DNA of 64,000 bases from Leclercia adecarboxylata (lineage in GTDB: Bacteria; Pseudomonadota; Gammaproteobacteria; Enterobacterales; Enterobacteriaceae). A program made the position numbers and the translations under genes. Location of the stretch: the NCBI RefSeq assembly GCF_006874705.1, contig NZ_CP035382.1:2790001-2854000 (forward strand), in the 5' to 3' direction. The notes beneath the pieces are model-generated. The model saw only the letters and a program-made list of their open reading frames with translations. It was not told where the DNA came from and made no database searches. This document shows, piece after piece, positions 7,938-17,439 of this stretch. How positions within the stretch are numbered: position 1 is the first letter of the stretch; each line of letters opens with the position of its first letter.

Positions 7938-8945
7938 TTATTTCAAATGTTCTTTCAGCTGATAACCCGCCTGACCAATAGCAGTCCGTACGGCAGGAAC
8001 GTCGCTCAGCGCGTTCAGCAGACCATAATCATGGATTAACCCGTTGTAACGCGTAACCGTCACGTCTACACCCGCGGCGTCAAGCTTGCGACCAAAAGCT
8101 TCACCTTCATCGCGCAGCACATCAAGTTCAGCAGTCTGAATCAGCGTGGGTGGCAGCCCTTGCAACTGTTCTGTTGTTGCTCGCAGCGGAGAGGCAAGAA
8201 TGTTATTTCTGTCGCTCTCATTGGTGGTGTAGGCATCCCAGAACCACTTCATCATGTTGCGCGTCAGAAAATAGCCGTTTTCATACTGATTATAAGAATC
8301 GGTATTAAAATTCGCGTCAGTTACAGGCCAGAGCATGACGTCATAGCGAATTGCAGGCGTTTTATGTTGTTTGGCCTGAAGCGCTACGGCCGCTACCATA
8401 TTACCGCCGACGCTGTTACCTACCAGCGCCAGGCGTTTGCCATCAACGCCAATTTCACTACCGTTCTCGGCTACCCAGCGGGTTGCGGCATAAGCCTGAT
8501 TAATTGCAACTGGGAAATGCGCTTCCGGGGAGGGTGTGTAGTTAACAAAAACGGCCACCGCTTCGGATGCATTTACGAGGTCGCGAACCAGACGCTCATG
8601 TGTCGGGAAATCGCCCAGGACCCAGCCGCCGCCGTGGAAGAACATAAATACCGGCAATGTTCCCGTCGCGTTATGAGGCTTCACAATATTCAGTGTTATT
8701 TTTTGCCCATTAACCTCAATCGTTTTTTCACTGACGTCGGCCGCAGGCAGCGTTACCCCTTTTTGCGCATCGATCAGCACCTGACGTGCTGCCTCAGTAG
8801 ACAATTGCTCAATGGGCTTCCCTCCGCTTCCGTTCAGCGCATTCAGGAATTGTTGAACATGACGTTCTGGGCCTGCTGTATCAGCAAAGCTGTTGGCTGA
8901 AACAGCAGCCATTGCGACAGACAATAACGCGGATTTGATATTCAT
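7938..8945 (-). CDS. Secreted alpha/beta hydrolase (HSL-type esterase)
   Basis: A 335-residue protein with a Sec signal peptide (MNIKSALLSVAMAAVSANSFA) and an alpha/beta hydrolase fold. The oxyanion-hole motif is FFHGGGW, the nucleophile elbow is GNSVGG, and the C-terminal acid and histidine lie in ELDVLRDEGEAF and LIHDYG. This is the hormone-sensitive-lipase family, which hydrolyses short-chain carboxylic esters; the signal peptide places it in the periplasm or outside. The elbow is GNSVGG rather than the usual GDSAGG. Monocistronic, with no clear partner gene. Substrate unknown. Confidence 0.85.
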   Translation of the reverse strand: MNIKSALLSVAMAAVSANSFADTAGPERHVQQFLNALNGSGGKPIEQLSTEAARQVLIDAQKGVTLPAADVSEKTIEVNGQKITLNIVKPHNATGTLPVFMFFHGGGWVLGDFPTHERLVRDLVNASEAVAVFVNYTPSPEAHFPVAINQAYAATRWVAENGSEIGVDGKRLALVGNSVGGNMVAAVALQAKQHKTPAIRYDVMLWPVTDANFNTDSYNQYENGYFLTRNMMKWFWDAYTTNESDRNNILASPLRATTEQLQGLPPTLIQTAELDVLRDEGEAFGRKLDAAGVDVTVTRYNGLIHDYGLLNALSDVPAVRTAIGQAGYQLKEHLK

Positions 8946-9102
8946 AGTGTCACCTGATTAATAATACATGCCAATATTTTGTGTGCTTTTTACATGAGCG
9001 AACCGTCGGGCTTATTACTATCTGATAAGCCCTGGGCATTATTTGAAGTCGACAAGCGCCCGACCAGGACAGTAGCCGGGCTTTGCGGAATAAAGCGGGG
9101 CG

Positions 9103-9579
9103 TTACAGTCCCAGCTCAGATAACCCTGGATGATCGTCCGGACGACGCCCCAGCGGCCAGTGGTATTTGCGCTCGCTTTCCTTGATAGGCATATCATTAA
9201 TACACGCGAAACGACGTTGCATCAGACCATCTTCGCCGAATTCCCAGTTCTCGTTGCCGTAAGAACGGAACCAGTTACCTGAATCATCACGCCACTCGTA
9301 GGCATATCGGACTGCAATGCGGTTGCCGCCAAAGGCCCACAATTCTTTAATAAGACGGTACTCAAGTTCCTTTTTCCATTTGCGCTCAAGGAATCCTTTG
9401 GCTTCCTCGCGATTATTGGCAAATTCTGCGCGGTTACGCCATTTGGTATCCAGGGAATATGCCAGCGAGACCTTTTCAGCGTCGCGGCTGTTCCAGCCAT
9501 CTTCAGCAAGCCTTACTTTTTCAATCGCTGATTCAAGCGTAAACGGCGGAAGGGGCGGACGGATTTGTGCATCAGACAT
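9103..9579 (-). CDS. DUF1348 family protein (NTF2-like fold)
   Basis: A 158-residue protein matching the DUF1348 / nuclear-transport-factor-2-like family: [45 protein letters not shown], and the ending [20 protein letters not shown]. The function of the family is not established. The start at 9579 fits the family's usual N terminus and has an AGGAG site 8 nt upstream. An in-frame ATG at 9639 also has a very strong GGGGAGGA site and would add 20 residues, so two starts or a leader are possible. The operator at 9745-9764 lies upstream and is shared with the TetR gene. Confidence 0.8.
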   Translation of the reverse strand: MSDAQIRPPLPPFTLESAIEKVRLAEDGWNSRDAEKVSLAYSLDTKWRNRAEFANNREEAKGFLERKWKKELEYRLIKELWAFGGNRIAVRYAYEWRDDSGNWFRSYGNENWEFGEDGLMQRRFACINDMPIKESERKYHWPLGRRPDDHPGLSELGL

Positions 9580-9744
9580 GGTAAAGACTCCTGTAAATTT
9601 GGATAGACCGGTATGACTTGCTTTTCGGGACTTAGACATAAATCCTCCCCTGTTATTTAACGCCCCTGGTATCCCTGATGGTTCAACATTATCCATTAGC
9701 GCTGACATTCATTTGCAGAGGGTTCGTCTTGTCTATGAATTGAT

Positions 9745-9764
9745 GGTAGAACGATCGTTCTACC
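9745..9764. promoter_or_regulatory. Perfect 20-bp palindromic operator for the TetR regulator
   Basis: GGTAGAACGATCGTTCTACC is a perfect 20-bp palindrome upstream of the DUF1348 gene. Nearly the same sequence occurs just before the TetR-family gene (10635-10653), including the following TC-rich flank. The paired occurrence is strong evidence that the TetR protein controls both transcripts. Confidence 0.85.
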
Positions 9765-10059
9765 TCGTCAAGATAGTATTTTTGAAAATGATTAAAAAAA
9801 CAAAATACCGCTATTGAAGTCTATTTATTTTTGTTTAATAACAGTTACTTGTAGTGGTAATTGGTGGCGGGGTATAAGGTGGCGGAAAAATGAAATGCGA
9901 TAGAATCGTTACGTTTGGATTAACGATAATAAAATAGTCGATGTGAAGTGATACTATTCCCGAGGGCACTCGGGAATGAAATGAATTACATATATGGCAG
10001 GGCCTCCAGTATAACCGGATATTTCAATGAGTATTGCATCCCTGGAATTCAGGCCTCTT
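9765..10059. other. Intergenic stretch between operator and TetR gene end
   Basis: No gene is supported. It is AT-rich and contains a perfect 9-bp hairpin (ATTCCCGAG with CTCGGGAAT, 9956-9977, 4-nt loop) beyond the stop codon of the minus-strand TetR gene. This hairpin may act as its terminator although it lacks a strong T-run. Confidence 0.5.
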
Positions 10060-10626
10060 TTATGAGACCTGTTTTAGTAACAGCTGAGCAATATCTTTGG
10101 CATCATCTGCGGCGCTGTAATCGCCCATAACACGTGACATGGTGATGGCACCTTCAATCAATAACAGCAACTGCCTTGCCAGGGATGAGGAGTGATCAAT
10201 ATTCAGCTGGCGGGTAAGTTCAAGGGCGTAATCCAGTATTTTTTGTTTATGCAGCCTGGCAATCTGGCGAACGGGATCGGCACTGTCACCTACTTCCCCC
10301 GCGGTATTGATAAATGCGCACCCGCGATAGCCCTCTGACTCAAACCATCCTTTGAGCACGGTGAACATATTCAGGATGCGATCCTGCGGCGTATCCGCTT
10401 TGTCGCACTCCGTCCTGAACCATTCCATCCAGCGTACATCCCGGGCGTTCAGCGCGGCTGCCGCCACTTCGTCTTTGTTGGCGAAATAGCGATAAATACT
10501 TTTGCGGGCCACACCTGAAGTTTTTACAAGAAGATCCATACCGGTGGCATGAATACCGTTCTGGTAAATCAGATGTTCAGCGGTCGCGAGAATTTTTTCT
10601 CGTGTGTCAGTCGTGTTTTTGTTCAT
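10060..10626 (-). CDS. TetR/AcrR family transcriptional regulator
   Basis: A 188-residue repressor with an N-terminal TetR helix-turn-helix (TREKILATAEHLIYQNGIHA, then TSGVARKSIYRYFANKDEV at about 36-54) and a helical ligand-binding C-terminal part. The short N-terminal arm MNKNTTDT is typical. Its own promoter region holds AGAACGATCGTTCT, matching the palindrome upstream of the DUF1348 gene, so it most likely represses itself and that gene until an unknown small molecule binds. Confidence 0.9.
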   Translation of the reverse strand: MNKNTTDTREKILATAEHLIYQNGIHATGMDLLVKTSGVARKSIYRYFANKDEVAAAALNARDVRWMEWFRTECDKADTPQDRILNMFTVLKGWFESEGYRGCAFINTAGEVGDSADPVRQIARLHKQKILDYALELTRQLNIDHSSSLARQLLLLIEGAITMSRVMGDYSAADDAKDIAQLLLKQVS

Positions 10627-10634
10627 AGGTTAAT

Positions 10635-10653
10635 GGTAGAACGATCGTTCTCC
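10635..10653. promoter_or_regulatory. Operator of the TetR gene (autoregulation)
   Basis: AGAACGATCGTTCT (10638-10651) is a perfect 14-bp core of the same palindrome found at 9745-9764. It lies 9 bp before the start codon of the TetR gene on the minus strand, so binding would block initiation. Confidence 0.8.
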
Positions 10654-10756
10654 TCGGTCAAGGGTTCGTCAACACTCTTTTTGACCCGATGGGTTAATGA
10701 GATGGGTGCGGTCAGCCTGAACGCGTCAACTAACGCAAACCAGGCGACCAGAATCG

Positions 10757-11332
10757 CTATGAACCCTTTCTGTTTCGGTATGCCGCCACTTTCATGCGAT
10801 TACCGCACGTCGCCATACTGCACCAGCGGCGGCGATGCGATTTGCTTAGATCATGGAAAAGCAAAATACAATTATGGGCTTCACACTGCCTCACGTATTC
10901 AAACTTGTCGTCAGTGACCAGTTTCACCAGTGCATCAGCAATGGGCCAGAGCAGGCCTGCGGAGCTAAGCGCGTCTGAACAAACTTCAACACGGTATCGC
11001 TGTGTATTTTCATCCCATTGCAGCGCGATCTCGGGACGTCCTGCCTGCAGCACCTTGTTAATCACCGTCAGGTTAGCCGCAACGGATTTCATCGCGGCGT
11101 GGACCACTGCTCTGGCGGCATCGCGCAGCTGACGGGCTTCAAACAGTAAGTCATCGGGTGCCTCAGTGCCTTTCGGCACAAGGCCTGCCGTTTCCAGCCA
11201 GTCGATAACGCTGAGATTGTCTTCAAAACAATCATGCCGCTCCTCACCTGTCCCATATTCACTGTTAATAAAATCCAGTGCGAGGTTATCGGCCAGGAAG
11301 AGAGGCGGAGAAGAGGGTTGCTTGATTTCCAT
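10757..11332 (-). CDS. ABATE / CGNR zinc-finger transcriptional regulator
   Basis: A 191-residue protein of the CGNR family: an N-terminal ABATE domain (PLFLADNLALDFINSEYG) and a C-terminal zinc finger with C-E-A-H-N-C, a spacer HDLSKSHRRRWCS, and the family signature MATCGNRMKVAAYR. These proteins are thought to act as stress- or ligand-responsive transcription regulators. It is divergent from the hydrolase gene at 11425, and an inverted repeat GGTTAC-N11-GTAACC lies between them, consistent with a local regulator of the hydrolase-VOC pair. Confidence 0.85.
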   Translation of the reverse strand: MEIKQPSSPPLFLADNLALDFINSEYGTGEERHDCFEDNLSVIDWLETAGLVPKGTEAPDDLLFEARQLRDAARAVVHAAMKSVAANLTVINKVLQAGRPEIALQWDENTQRYRVEVCSDALSSAGLLWPIADALVKLVTDDKFEYVRQCEAHNCILLFHDLSKSHRRRWCSMATCGNRMKVAAYRNRKGS

Positions 11333-11363
11333 ACTTACCTGTAACTCATAAAATCATTTTGAC

Positions 11364-11388
11364 AGGTTACCAAATTTGCGTGTAACCT
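11364..11388. promoter_or_regulatory. Inverted repeat between divergent CGNR and hydrolase genes
   Basis: AGGTTAC (11364-11370) and GTAACCT (11382-11388) form a 7-bp inverted repeat with 11 bp between the arms. Further GTTAC/GTAAC half-sites lie at about 11341 and 11406. Its place in the divergent promoter region makes it a candidate operator of the CGNR regulator. Confidence 0.6.
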
Positions 11389-11424
11389 TCAAATCATCAC
11401 TTTAACGGTTACAAAGGATTTATC

Positions 11425-12336
11425 ATGACCACTTCCATTACAAATAACGCATCTGCCTCGCCAGCTATGCAGATCCATTACCGCTATAAACAGTCAGGCG
11501 ATGTTAATGTTTTCTACCGTGAGGCTGGCGATCCGGCATCACCCGTATTACTGATGCTTCACGGCTTCGCTGGCTCATCATTTATGTTCCGTGACCTTAT
11601 TCCCCAACTGGCCGATCGTTATCATGTAATCGCACCAGATTTGCCGGCCTTTGGTTTTACCGACGCGCCAGCGCAAGGTGAATATGCTTATACCTTTGAC
11701 CAGCTTGCTAAGACCATTGGTCAGTTTGCCGAAGCGCTCAATCTCAATAGCTATGCTCTGATGGTCCACGACTACGGTGCACCTGTCGGATGGCGACTGG
11801 CGTTAGCCCATCCACAGCGCGTGACAGCCATTATTTCCCAGAATGGCAATGCCTACGAAGAGGGGCTGGGAGAGGCCTGGGCGCCGATACAGAAATACTG
11901 GCGTGAGCCCACTGCTGAAAACCGAAGTGCGCTGAGCGAATTTCCGACGCCGGCTTCAATCAAATGGCAGTATCTGGAAGGCGTTGCCGATCGGAGTCTG
12001 GTTTCACCTGATGGCTATTCGCTTGAAGGGATGCAGGTATTACGGCCGGGTAATGCGGAGATACAGCTGGACCTGTTACTGGATTACGCCTCTAACGTGA
12101 AAATGTACCCGCTGTTTCAGCACTATTTTCGCCAGTATCAGCCCCCGTTATTAGCCGTATGGGGGAAAAACGATCCGTTTTTCATGGCGGCGGGAGCAGA
12201 AGCCTGGAAACGTGATTTGCCAAAAGCTGAAATACACTTTTATGACACCGGCCATTTCGCGCTTGAAACGCATGCTAAGGAGATTGGTGCTGACGTGCGT
12301 AATTTTCTCGACCGGCATGTCCGCCAGTCAAATTAA
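11425..12336 (+). CDS. Alpha/beta hydrolase, epoxide-hydrolase/dehalogenase-like
   Basis: A 303-residue cytoplasmic alpha/beta hydrolase. The oxyanion region is MLHGFAGSSFMFRDLI; the nucleophile elbow is VHDYGAPVGW with Asp as nucleophile, as in epoxide hydrolases and haloalkane dehalogenases rather than Ser esterases. The acid is in WGKNDPFF and the base histidine in YDTGHFALETH. Substrate unknown. It shares a probable transcript with the VOC gene 33 bp downstream and is divergent from the CGNR regulator. Confidence 0.85.
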   Translation: MTTSITNNASASPAMQIHYRYKQSGDVNVFYREAGDPASPVLLMLHGFAGSSFMFRDLIPQLADRYHVIAPDLPAFGFTDAPAQGEYAYTFDQLAKTIGQFAEALNLNSYALMVHDYGAPVGWRLALAHPQRVTAIISQNGNAYEEGLGEAWAPIQKYWREPTAENRSALSEFPTPASIKWQYLEGVADRSLVSPDGYSLEGMQVLRPGNAEIQLDLLLDYASNVKMYPLFQHYFRQYQPPLLAVWGKNDPFFMAAGAEAWKRDLPKAEIHFYDTGHFALETHAKEIGADVRNFLDRHVRQSN

Positions 12337-12369
12337 CGCTCATTCCGGTTAGAGCAGGAGATCAAGATA

Positions 12370-12762
12370 ATGTCAGTGACGCATGGTGTGCAACATATTG
12401 GCTTAGCGGTATCTAAACTTGAAGAAAGCGCTGAATTCTTTACTAAAATATTGGGCTGGGAAGAAGTGAAACGACGCGAAGATTATCCCGCCATCTTCGT
12501 GAGGGATAATGCGCTGACGATAACGCTCTGGAAAACACAAACCGATGAGCCCGTTAAATTCGATCGTAAAACGAATATAGGGCTCCATCACTTAGCTTTA
12601 CGGGTCGAAAATAAGGAGGAACTGTTTCAGCTTCTTGATGTATTAAAGGCAAATCAGGTTGAAATTGAATTTGAGCCAACCTTTATCAGAGAGGGGCCGT
12701 CAATGCATATGATGTGTTACGAACCCAGCGGGATAAGAATTGAATTTTATTACCCTGGATAA
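12370..12762 (+). CDS. VOC (glyoxalase/dioxygenase superfamily) protein
   Basis: A 130-residue single VOC module: MSVTHGVQHIGLAVSKLEES (metal-site His near residue 10), GLHHLALRVEN (second His), and a C-terminal GIRIEFYYPG with Glu. The fold hosts metal-dependent lyases, dioxygenases and resistance proteins, so the exact reaction is open. A CAGGAG site precedes the ATG. Co-transcription with the epoxide-hydrolase-like gene suggests a two-gene detoxification or catabolic unit. Confidence 0.85.
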   Translation: MSVTHGVQHIGLAVSKLEESAEFFTKILGWEEVKRREDYPAIFVRDNALTITLWKTQTDEPVKFDRKTNIGLHHLALRVENKEELFQLLDVLKANQVEIEFEPTFIREGPSMHMMCYEPSGIRIEFYYPG

Positions 12763-12779
12763 GGGTAATTAAAACAGTC

Positions 12780-13343
12780 TCAGTCTGGAACACTGGAAAT
12801 TACGTATCGTATTTCCTGCGCTGTCCGCAAATCTGCTAGCGTATCAATATCATACGTAATTCCAATATCAGATAGCCAGACATCCCCCACATCCCCCCGC
12901 CGTCGCGCATCCATCACTATCTCCTTTGCCCCCACATCGCCCTTTAGCGCCAGCAACGCCTCGCCGTATTCCCGCCGAAACCCCACCGGGTGCCCGGCCT
13001 GTTGCTGATAGTAAGGCACCACAACCCCTTTCTCCCTAAGCCCTTCAGCAACCCTCAGCAAAGAGGCAGGCTGAATCAGCGGCAGGTCCGCAGGCAGAAT
13101 CAACCACCCCGACGCCTCAGAAGTCGCCTGGACCCCAAGCGAAATCGACTCGCCCATGCCACCCGTGCCGCCCTCGGGCCTGACAAGATGCCAGGGCAGG
13201 TGCGCGGCTTCCACCGCCTCAATCACATGCGCCAGCACGGTTTGACCGCCCAACAGCGCATCCAGCTTATGGCTTTCGCCTCCCGAGGCGAGAAAGCGTT
13301 CGCCGCGTCCGGCGGCGAGAATAATCACGACCGGCGAGGGCAT
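12780..13343 (-). CDS. MocA-like molybdenum cofactor nucleotidyltransferase
   Basis: A 187-residue protein of the MobA/MocA nucleotidyltransferase family: VIILAAGRGERF at the N terminus (nucleotide-binding loop), a lysine in SHKLDALLGG, ILPADLPLI (metal-binding Asp) and AGHPVGFR. MocA adds CMP to molybdopterin to make the cytosine dinucleotide cofactor used by xanthine-oxidase-family enzymes such as PaoABC. Its start overlaps the paoD stop codon by 1 bp, so it is the last gene of the pao operon and probably serves that enzyme. Confidence 0.8.
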   Translation of the reverse strand: MPSPVVIILAAGRGERFLASGGESHKLDALLGGQTVLAHVIEAVEAAHLPWHLVRPEGGTGGMGESISLGVQATSEASGWLILPADLPLIQPASLLRVAEGLREKGVVVPYYQQQAGHPVGFRREYGEALLALKGDVGAKEIVMDARRRGDVGDVWLSDIGITYDIDTLADLRTAQEIRYVISSVPD

Positions 13344-14278
13344 TAACGATCGTCCTGGCGCAGGCGCGCGGCAGCCACGTCTGCCAGAACGGACAGGGCG
13401 AGGGTGCGCGCATCCCGGGCTTTCGGGAAGATCCCGATCGGGGCCTTAATGCGATCTATCTCTTCCTCTCGCCAGCCCAGCTCGCTGAGCTTTTGCCGTC
13501 GCTGACTGTGGGTTCGCTGGCTGCCCAGCGCGCCGATGTAAAACGGATTAGCGTCGCGGGCGGCCTGCAGGACGGGCAGCTCCCGGTGAAGATCGTGCCA
13601 CAGCAGGATCACCGCCGTGTCGGCATCAATGTGCGAGGCATGATTCCCGGAGCAGGGGTCAAAGTGACAAATGTCATACCCTGCCGTCGCCGCAAGTTCC
13701 GCCGTCGCCTGCGCTTCGATAGACCCGCCGTGGATCAGCATCCGCACGCAAGGGTGGAAACCAATTTCGATATTCTGGTTATGCCAGCCGGTGAGGGTTG
13801 GCGCGGGCAGGCAGGTGAGCGTCCGGGTCTGCGGGCTGTAGCGCAACCCGGTGGGCTGGCGCTGCTCGAGGCAGTTCAGCACCGCCAGCAGCGGCTGCGC
13901 GGAACGCAGCTTATGAATGGACAGCGTGATCCCACCTCCGCAGGGGAGGACAATATCGAAATACGGCGAGCCCTGACCATAACGCACCTCGCGATCCTGG
14001 CCGGTCGCGATGACCTCCAGCGCCTCAAAGGCCGCCGCCGCTTCGACGCAGCCCCCGGAGACAAAGCCACAGTACTGGCCGTCCTCGCGCACCACCATCT
14101 GCGCCCCCAGGGATCGCGCCGCGCCGCCGCGTATCTCGGTCAGCATCACCAGCGCCGCCTCTTTACCGGATATCAGGGACTCTACCGCGAAGCGCAATAT
14201 CTCCCGGCTGTCGTCAGTCAGAAACGCCCGTTCCGGCGTCCGGCGCAGATCGTCCGCCAGATTAAAAAGTTGGGGCAT
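13343..14278 (-). CDS. paoD: XdhC-family molybdenum cofactor insertion chaperone
   Basis: A 311-residue XdhC/CoxI family protein, close in length to E. coli PaoD (318). The N-terminal XdhC domain has the cysteine motif FVSGGCVEA; the C-terminal Rossmann-like part has LLWHDLHRELPVL and YIGALGSQRTHSQRR. PaoD binds the cytosine-dinucleotide molybdenum cofactor and is needed to insert it into PaoC. It lies 9 bp downstream of paoC and overlaps the MocA-like gene, which fits cofactor maturation within one operon. Confidence 0.88.
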   Translation of the reverse strand: MPQLFNLADDLRRTPERAFLTDDSREILRFAVESLISGKEAALVMLTEIRGGAARSLGAQMVVREDGQYCGFVSGGCVEAAAAFEALEVIATGQDREVRYGQGSPYFDIVLPCGGGITLSIHKLRSAQPLLAVLNCLEQRQPTGLRYSPQTRTLTCLPAPTLTGWHNQNIEIGFHPCVRMLIHGGSIEAQATAELAATAGYDICHFDPCSGNHASHIDADTAVILLWHDLHRELPVLQAARDANPFYIGALGSQRTHSQRRQKLSELGWREEEIDRIKAPIGIFPKARDARTLALSVLADVAAARLRQDDR

Positions 14279-14287
14279 CGTTCCTCC

Positions 14288-16486
14288 TTAAACCGCATCC
14301 GGCAGGTCGGCGATCAGCTTATCCAGGGTGATGGGATAGTCCCGGACTCGCACCCCCGTCGCGTTATACACCGCATTGGCAATGGCCGCGCCCACGCCGC
14401 ACAGGCCCAGCTCGCCCACGCCTTTGGCCTTCATCGGGGAGGATATGGGGTCGGTGTCATCGAGGAAAATCACCTTCTGCTCGGGAATATCGGCATGGAC
14501 CGGGACTTCATACCCCGCCATGTCGTGGTTGACGAAATAGCCCAGGCGGGTATCCACCGCCAGCTCTTCCATCAGCGCCGCGCCCAGCCCCATGGTCATC
14601 GCGCCAATCACCTGGCTGCGGGCGGTTTTCGGGTTCAGGATGCGTCCGGCCGCGCACACCGCGAGCATGCGACGCACCCGCACCTCTCCGGTCGCACTGT
14701 CCACGCCCACCTCGATGAAATGTCCGGCAAAGGTCGACTGCTGATACTGCTTATCGAGATCGCCGAATTCGATACCGTCTTCGGCGGTCAGCGTGCCGTT
14801 GGCGGCGGCCTCGGCAATGTCCGCGCTGCGGGTATCAGTCGTTATCTTGCCGTCGCTGAACTGCGCCTGGTCGGGATCGAAACCCAGCTTTGTGGCAATG
14901 GCTTCGCGTAGCTTGACGCAGGCGGCGTAGACCCCCGAGGTGGAGGTGTTGGCTCCCCACTGGCCGCCAGAACCGGCGGAGACCGGGAAGCTGGAATCAC
15001 CGAGGTGAACCGTCACCTTTTCCAGCGGCACGCCCAGCATCTCCGCCGCCGTCTGGGCGATGATGGTATAGCTCCCGGTGCCGATATCGGTCATGTCGGT
15101 TTCTACCGTCAGGTTTCCGGCGGCGTCCAGATGCACCCGGGCGGCGGATTTATCTAACAGGTTATTACGAAAACCGGCCGCCATGCCGATGCCCACCAGC
15201 CAGCGCCCGTCGCGAACCTGCCCGGGCGTCGCGTTGCGCTGTTTCCAGCCGAACTCCTCGGCACCGGTACGCAGGCACTCGATAAGCTGACGACGTGAAA
15301 AAGGACGGCTGGGATCGGCCGGATCGACCTGAGTGTCATTGAGGATGCGGAATTCAACCGGATCGACGCCCGCTTTTTCCGCCATTTCGTCGATGGCGAT
15401 CTCCAGCGCCATCATACCCGGCGCTTCGCCGGGCGCGCGCATGGCGTTGCCTTCAGGCAGATCCAGCTTTGCCAGCCGCAGGCCGGTATGGCGATTCGCG
15501 CCAGCGTAGAGCAGCTCGGTCTGCTGAACCGCGGTCTCCGGCGTGCCGCCGGGAAGATTACCGGACCAGCTGTCGTGCGCGATGGCGGTAATTTTCCCGG
15601 CGCTGTCAGTCCCGATACGGATATGTTGAATGGTGGCCGGACGGTGGGTGGTGTTATTGGGGATCGTCGGTCGCGACAGCATCACCTTAACCGGGCGCTT
15701 GATGGCGCGGGCAGCCAGCGCGGCCAGCAGGGCATCGCTTCGCAGGAACAGCTTGCCGCCAAAGCCGCCGCCGATATAGGGGGAGATAACACGCACATTC
15801 TCCTGCGGGATCTTCAGGGTCTCCGCCAGGTCGGTACGGCACCAGGCCACCATCTGATTGGAGGTCCAGAGGGTCACCTTGTCGCCCTCCCAGGCGGCCA
15901 TCGAGGCGTGCGGCTCCATCGCCATATGGCTCTGGTCGGGGGTGGTGTAGGTCGCATCCAGCTTCACCGCGGCGGCGGAAAAAGCGGCGTCAAAATCCCC
16001 GGTGTTTTTATCGGGCGTCTTCTCAGGGGGCTGTTTGACGGCGGGTTTTTCCTCCGCCAGCGAGTAAGATCCCTTTTCACGCCGGTAGCTCACCTGCACC
16101 AGCGACGCCGCCGCCCGGGCCTGCTCAAAGGTCTCTGCCACCACCAGCGCCACGGCCTGATGGTAGTGCTCTATCTTCGGGCCCCCCAGCAGCGTGGCTG
16201 CGTTTCTCTCGCCTTTGCCGAGCTCGCCCGCGTTACTGGCGGTGATTACCGTTAACACGCCTGGCGCATTTTTCGCAGCCTGGGTGTCGATAGTCGTTAT
16301 CTCGCCTTTAGCGATCGCGGAGCCGACGACATAGCCATAGGCCGCGTTGGGCGCCTTATCATGCCACTCGTAGGCGTAGTGCGCCGTGCCGGTGGTTTTT
16401 AATGAACCGTCAATACGATCCCGGGGCTGGCCGACCACCCTCAGCTGATCGATCGGGTTTTCACCTGCGGGTTTATCGAATTTCAT
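14288..16486 (-). CDS. paoC: Aldehyde oxidoreductase, molybdenum-binding large subunit
   Basis: A 732-residue protein, the same length as E. coli PaoC (YagR). Xanthine-oxidase-family large subunit: N-terminal [20 protein letters not shown], the molybdopterin-binding segments IGGGFGGK and MRAPGEAPG, and a C-terminal [11 protein letters not shown] carrying the probable active-site Glu. It oxidises a broad range of aldehydes to acids in the periplasm as part of the PaoABC heterotrimer. It overlaps paoB by 4 bp. Confidence 0.93.
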   Translation of the reverse strand: MKFDKPAGENPIDQLRVVGQPRDRIDGSLKTTGTAHYAYEWHDKAPNAAYGYVVGSAIAKGEITTIDTQAAKNAPGVLTVITASNAGELGKGERNAATLLGGPKIEHYHQAVALVVAETFEQARAAASLVQVSYRREKGSYSLAEEKPAVKQPPEKTPDKNTGDFDAAFSAAAVKLDATYTTPDQSHMAMEPHASMAAWEGDKVTLWTSNQMVAWCRTDLAETLKIPQENVRVISPYIGGGFGGKLFLRSDALLAALAARAIKRPVKVMLSRPTIPNNTTHRPATIQHIRIGTDSAGKITAIAHDSWSGNLPGGTPETAVQQTELLYAGANRHTGLRLAKLDLPEGNAMRAPGEAPGMMALEIAIDEMAEKAGVDPVEFRILNDTQVDPADPSRPFSRRQLIECLRTGAEEFGWKQRNATPGQVRDGRWLVGIGMAAGFRNNLLDKSAARVHLDAAGNLTVETDMTDIGTGSYTIIAQTAAEMLGVPLEKVTVHLGDSSFPVSAGSGGQWGANTSTSGVYAACVKLREAIATKLGFDPDQAQFSDGKITTDTRSADIAEAAANGTLTAEDGIEFGDLDKQYQQSTFAGHFIEVGVDSATGEVRVRRMLAVCAAGRILNPKTARSQVIGAMTMGLGAALMEELAVDTRLGYFVNHDMAGYEVPVHADIPEQKVIFLDDTDPISSPMKAKGVGELGLCGVGAAIANAVYNATGVRVRDYPITLDKLIADLPDAV

Positions 16487-17439
16487 ACCACAGCCCTCGC
16501 TTCTGTCAGCACGGAGGCAAGCGTTCGCTTTGCTAGGGTTAATTTGAACGCGTTTTCAGGCGTCGGGTGAGCGTCGGCAAATAACGCGTCATAGACGGCC
16601 TGAGCGCCCTGAGAGACTTGCGCATCGGCCTGCTCAACCCGCCAGGGTTTATGGGCCACGCCGCCCAGGGCGACGCGTCCACTGCCGTCTGGCTGGACAA
16701 TCGCGGCGACCGAGACCAGCGCAAAGGCGTAGGAGGCGCGATCGCGAACTTTACGGTAGATATGCTGCCCACCCACGGGCGGCGGCAGGGTGACGGCGGT
16801 GATCAGCTCCCCTGGCGTCAGGACGGTTTCAATATGGGGCGTTTTCCCGGGGGCGCGATAGAAGTCGGCCAGCGGGATTTTACGTTCCTTCCCGTCGGCG
16901 GAAATGGTTTCCACTACCGCGTCCAGCAGGCGCATTGCGACAGGCATGTCGCCGGGATGGGTGGCAATACAGGCTTTGCTGCCGCCCACGACCGCATGCT
17001 GGCGGCTAAAGCCCTCAAGCGCCGCGCAGCCGCTGCCGGGAAGGCGCTTATTGCAGGGCTGATTGGTGTCGTAAAAATAGGGGCAGCGCGTACGCTGCAG
17101 GAGATTACCTGCCGTGGTGGCCTGGTTGCGCAGCTGGCCGGAGGCTCCGGCAAGCAGCGCCCGGGAAAGGACGGCATAGTCACGGCGCACGCGTTCATCC
17201 GCGGCCAGATCGGTGTTTCGCACCAGCGCGCCAATACGCAGACCGCCCTCGTCGGTGGCAACAATCTGGTCCAGACCGAGCCCGTTCATGTCGATCAGAT
17301 GGGTAGGGGTTTCGATCTCCAGCTTCATCAGATCGAGCAGATTGGTGCCCCCGGCGATAAATTTTGCGCCGCTTTTAGCCTGGGCGCTGGCGGCAGCCTC
17401 GGCCGGGGTTTTTACCTTCTCGTATGTAAAGGCCTTCAT
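16483..17439 (-). CDS. paoB: Aldehyde oxidoreductase, FAD-binding subunit
   Basis: A 318-residue protein, the same length as E. coli PaoB (YagS). The FAD-binding motifs of the xanthine oxidase medium subunit are present ([15 protein letters not shown] near residue 26 and [16 protein letters not shown]). The cysteine cluster C-x-x-x-x-x-x-x-x-C-N-K and SGC around 117-137 matches the extra [4Fe-4S] site reported for PaoB. It passes electrons between PaoA and its own FAD. Overlaps both neighbours by 4 bp. Confidence 0.93.
   Translation of the reverse strand: MKAFTYEKVKTPAEAAASAQAKSGAKFIAGGTNLLDLMKLEIETPTHLIDMNGLGLDQIVATDEGGLRIGALVRNTDLAADERVRRDYAVLSRALLAGASGQLRNQATTAGNLLQRTRCPYFYDTNQPCNKRLPGSGCAALEGFSRQHAVVGGSKACIATHPGDMPVAMRLLDAVVETISADGKERKIPLADFYRAPGKTPHIETVLTPGELITAVTLPPPVGGQHIYRKVRDRASYAFALVSVAAIVQPDGSGRVALGGVAHKPWRVEQADAQVSQGAQAVYDALFADAHPTPENAFKLTLAKRTLASVLTEARAVV

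Noticed and set aside
13493..14911. Long plus-strand frame opposite paoD and paoC
   Set aside because: It is antisense to two well-supported genes in GC-rich DNA, has no recognisable domain and no ribosome binding site.
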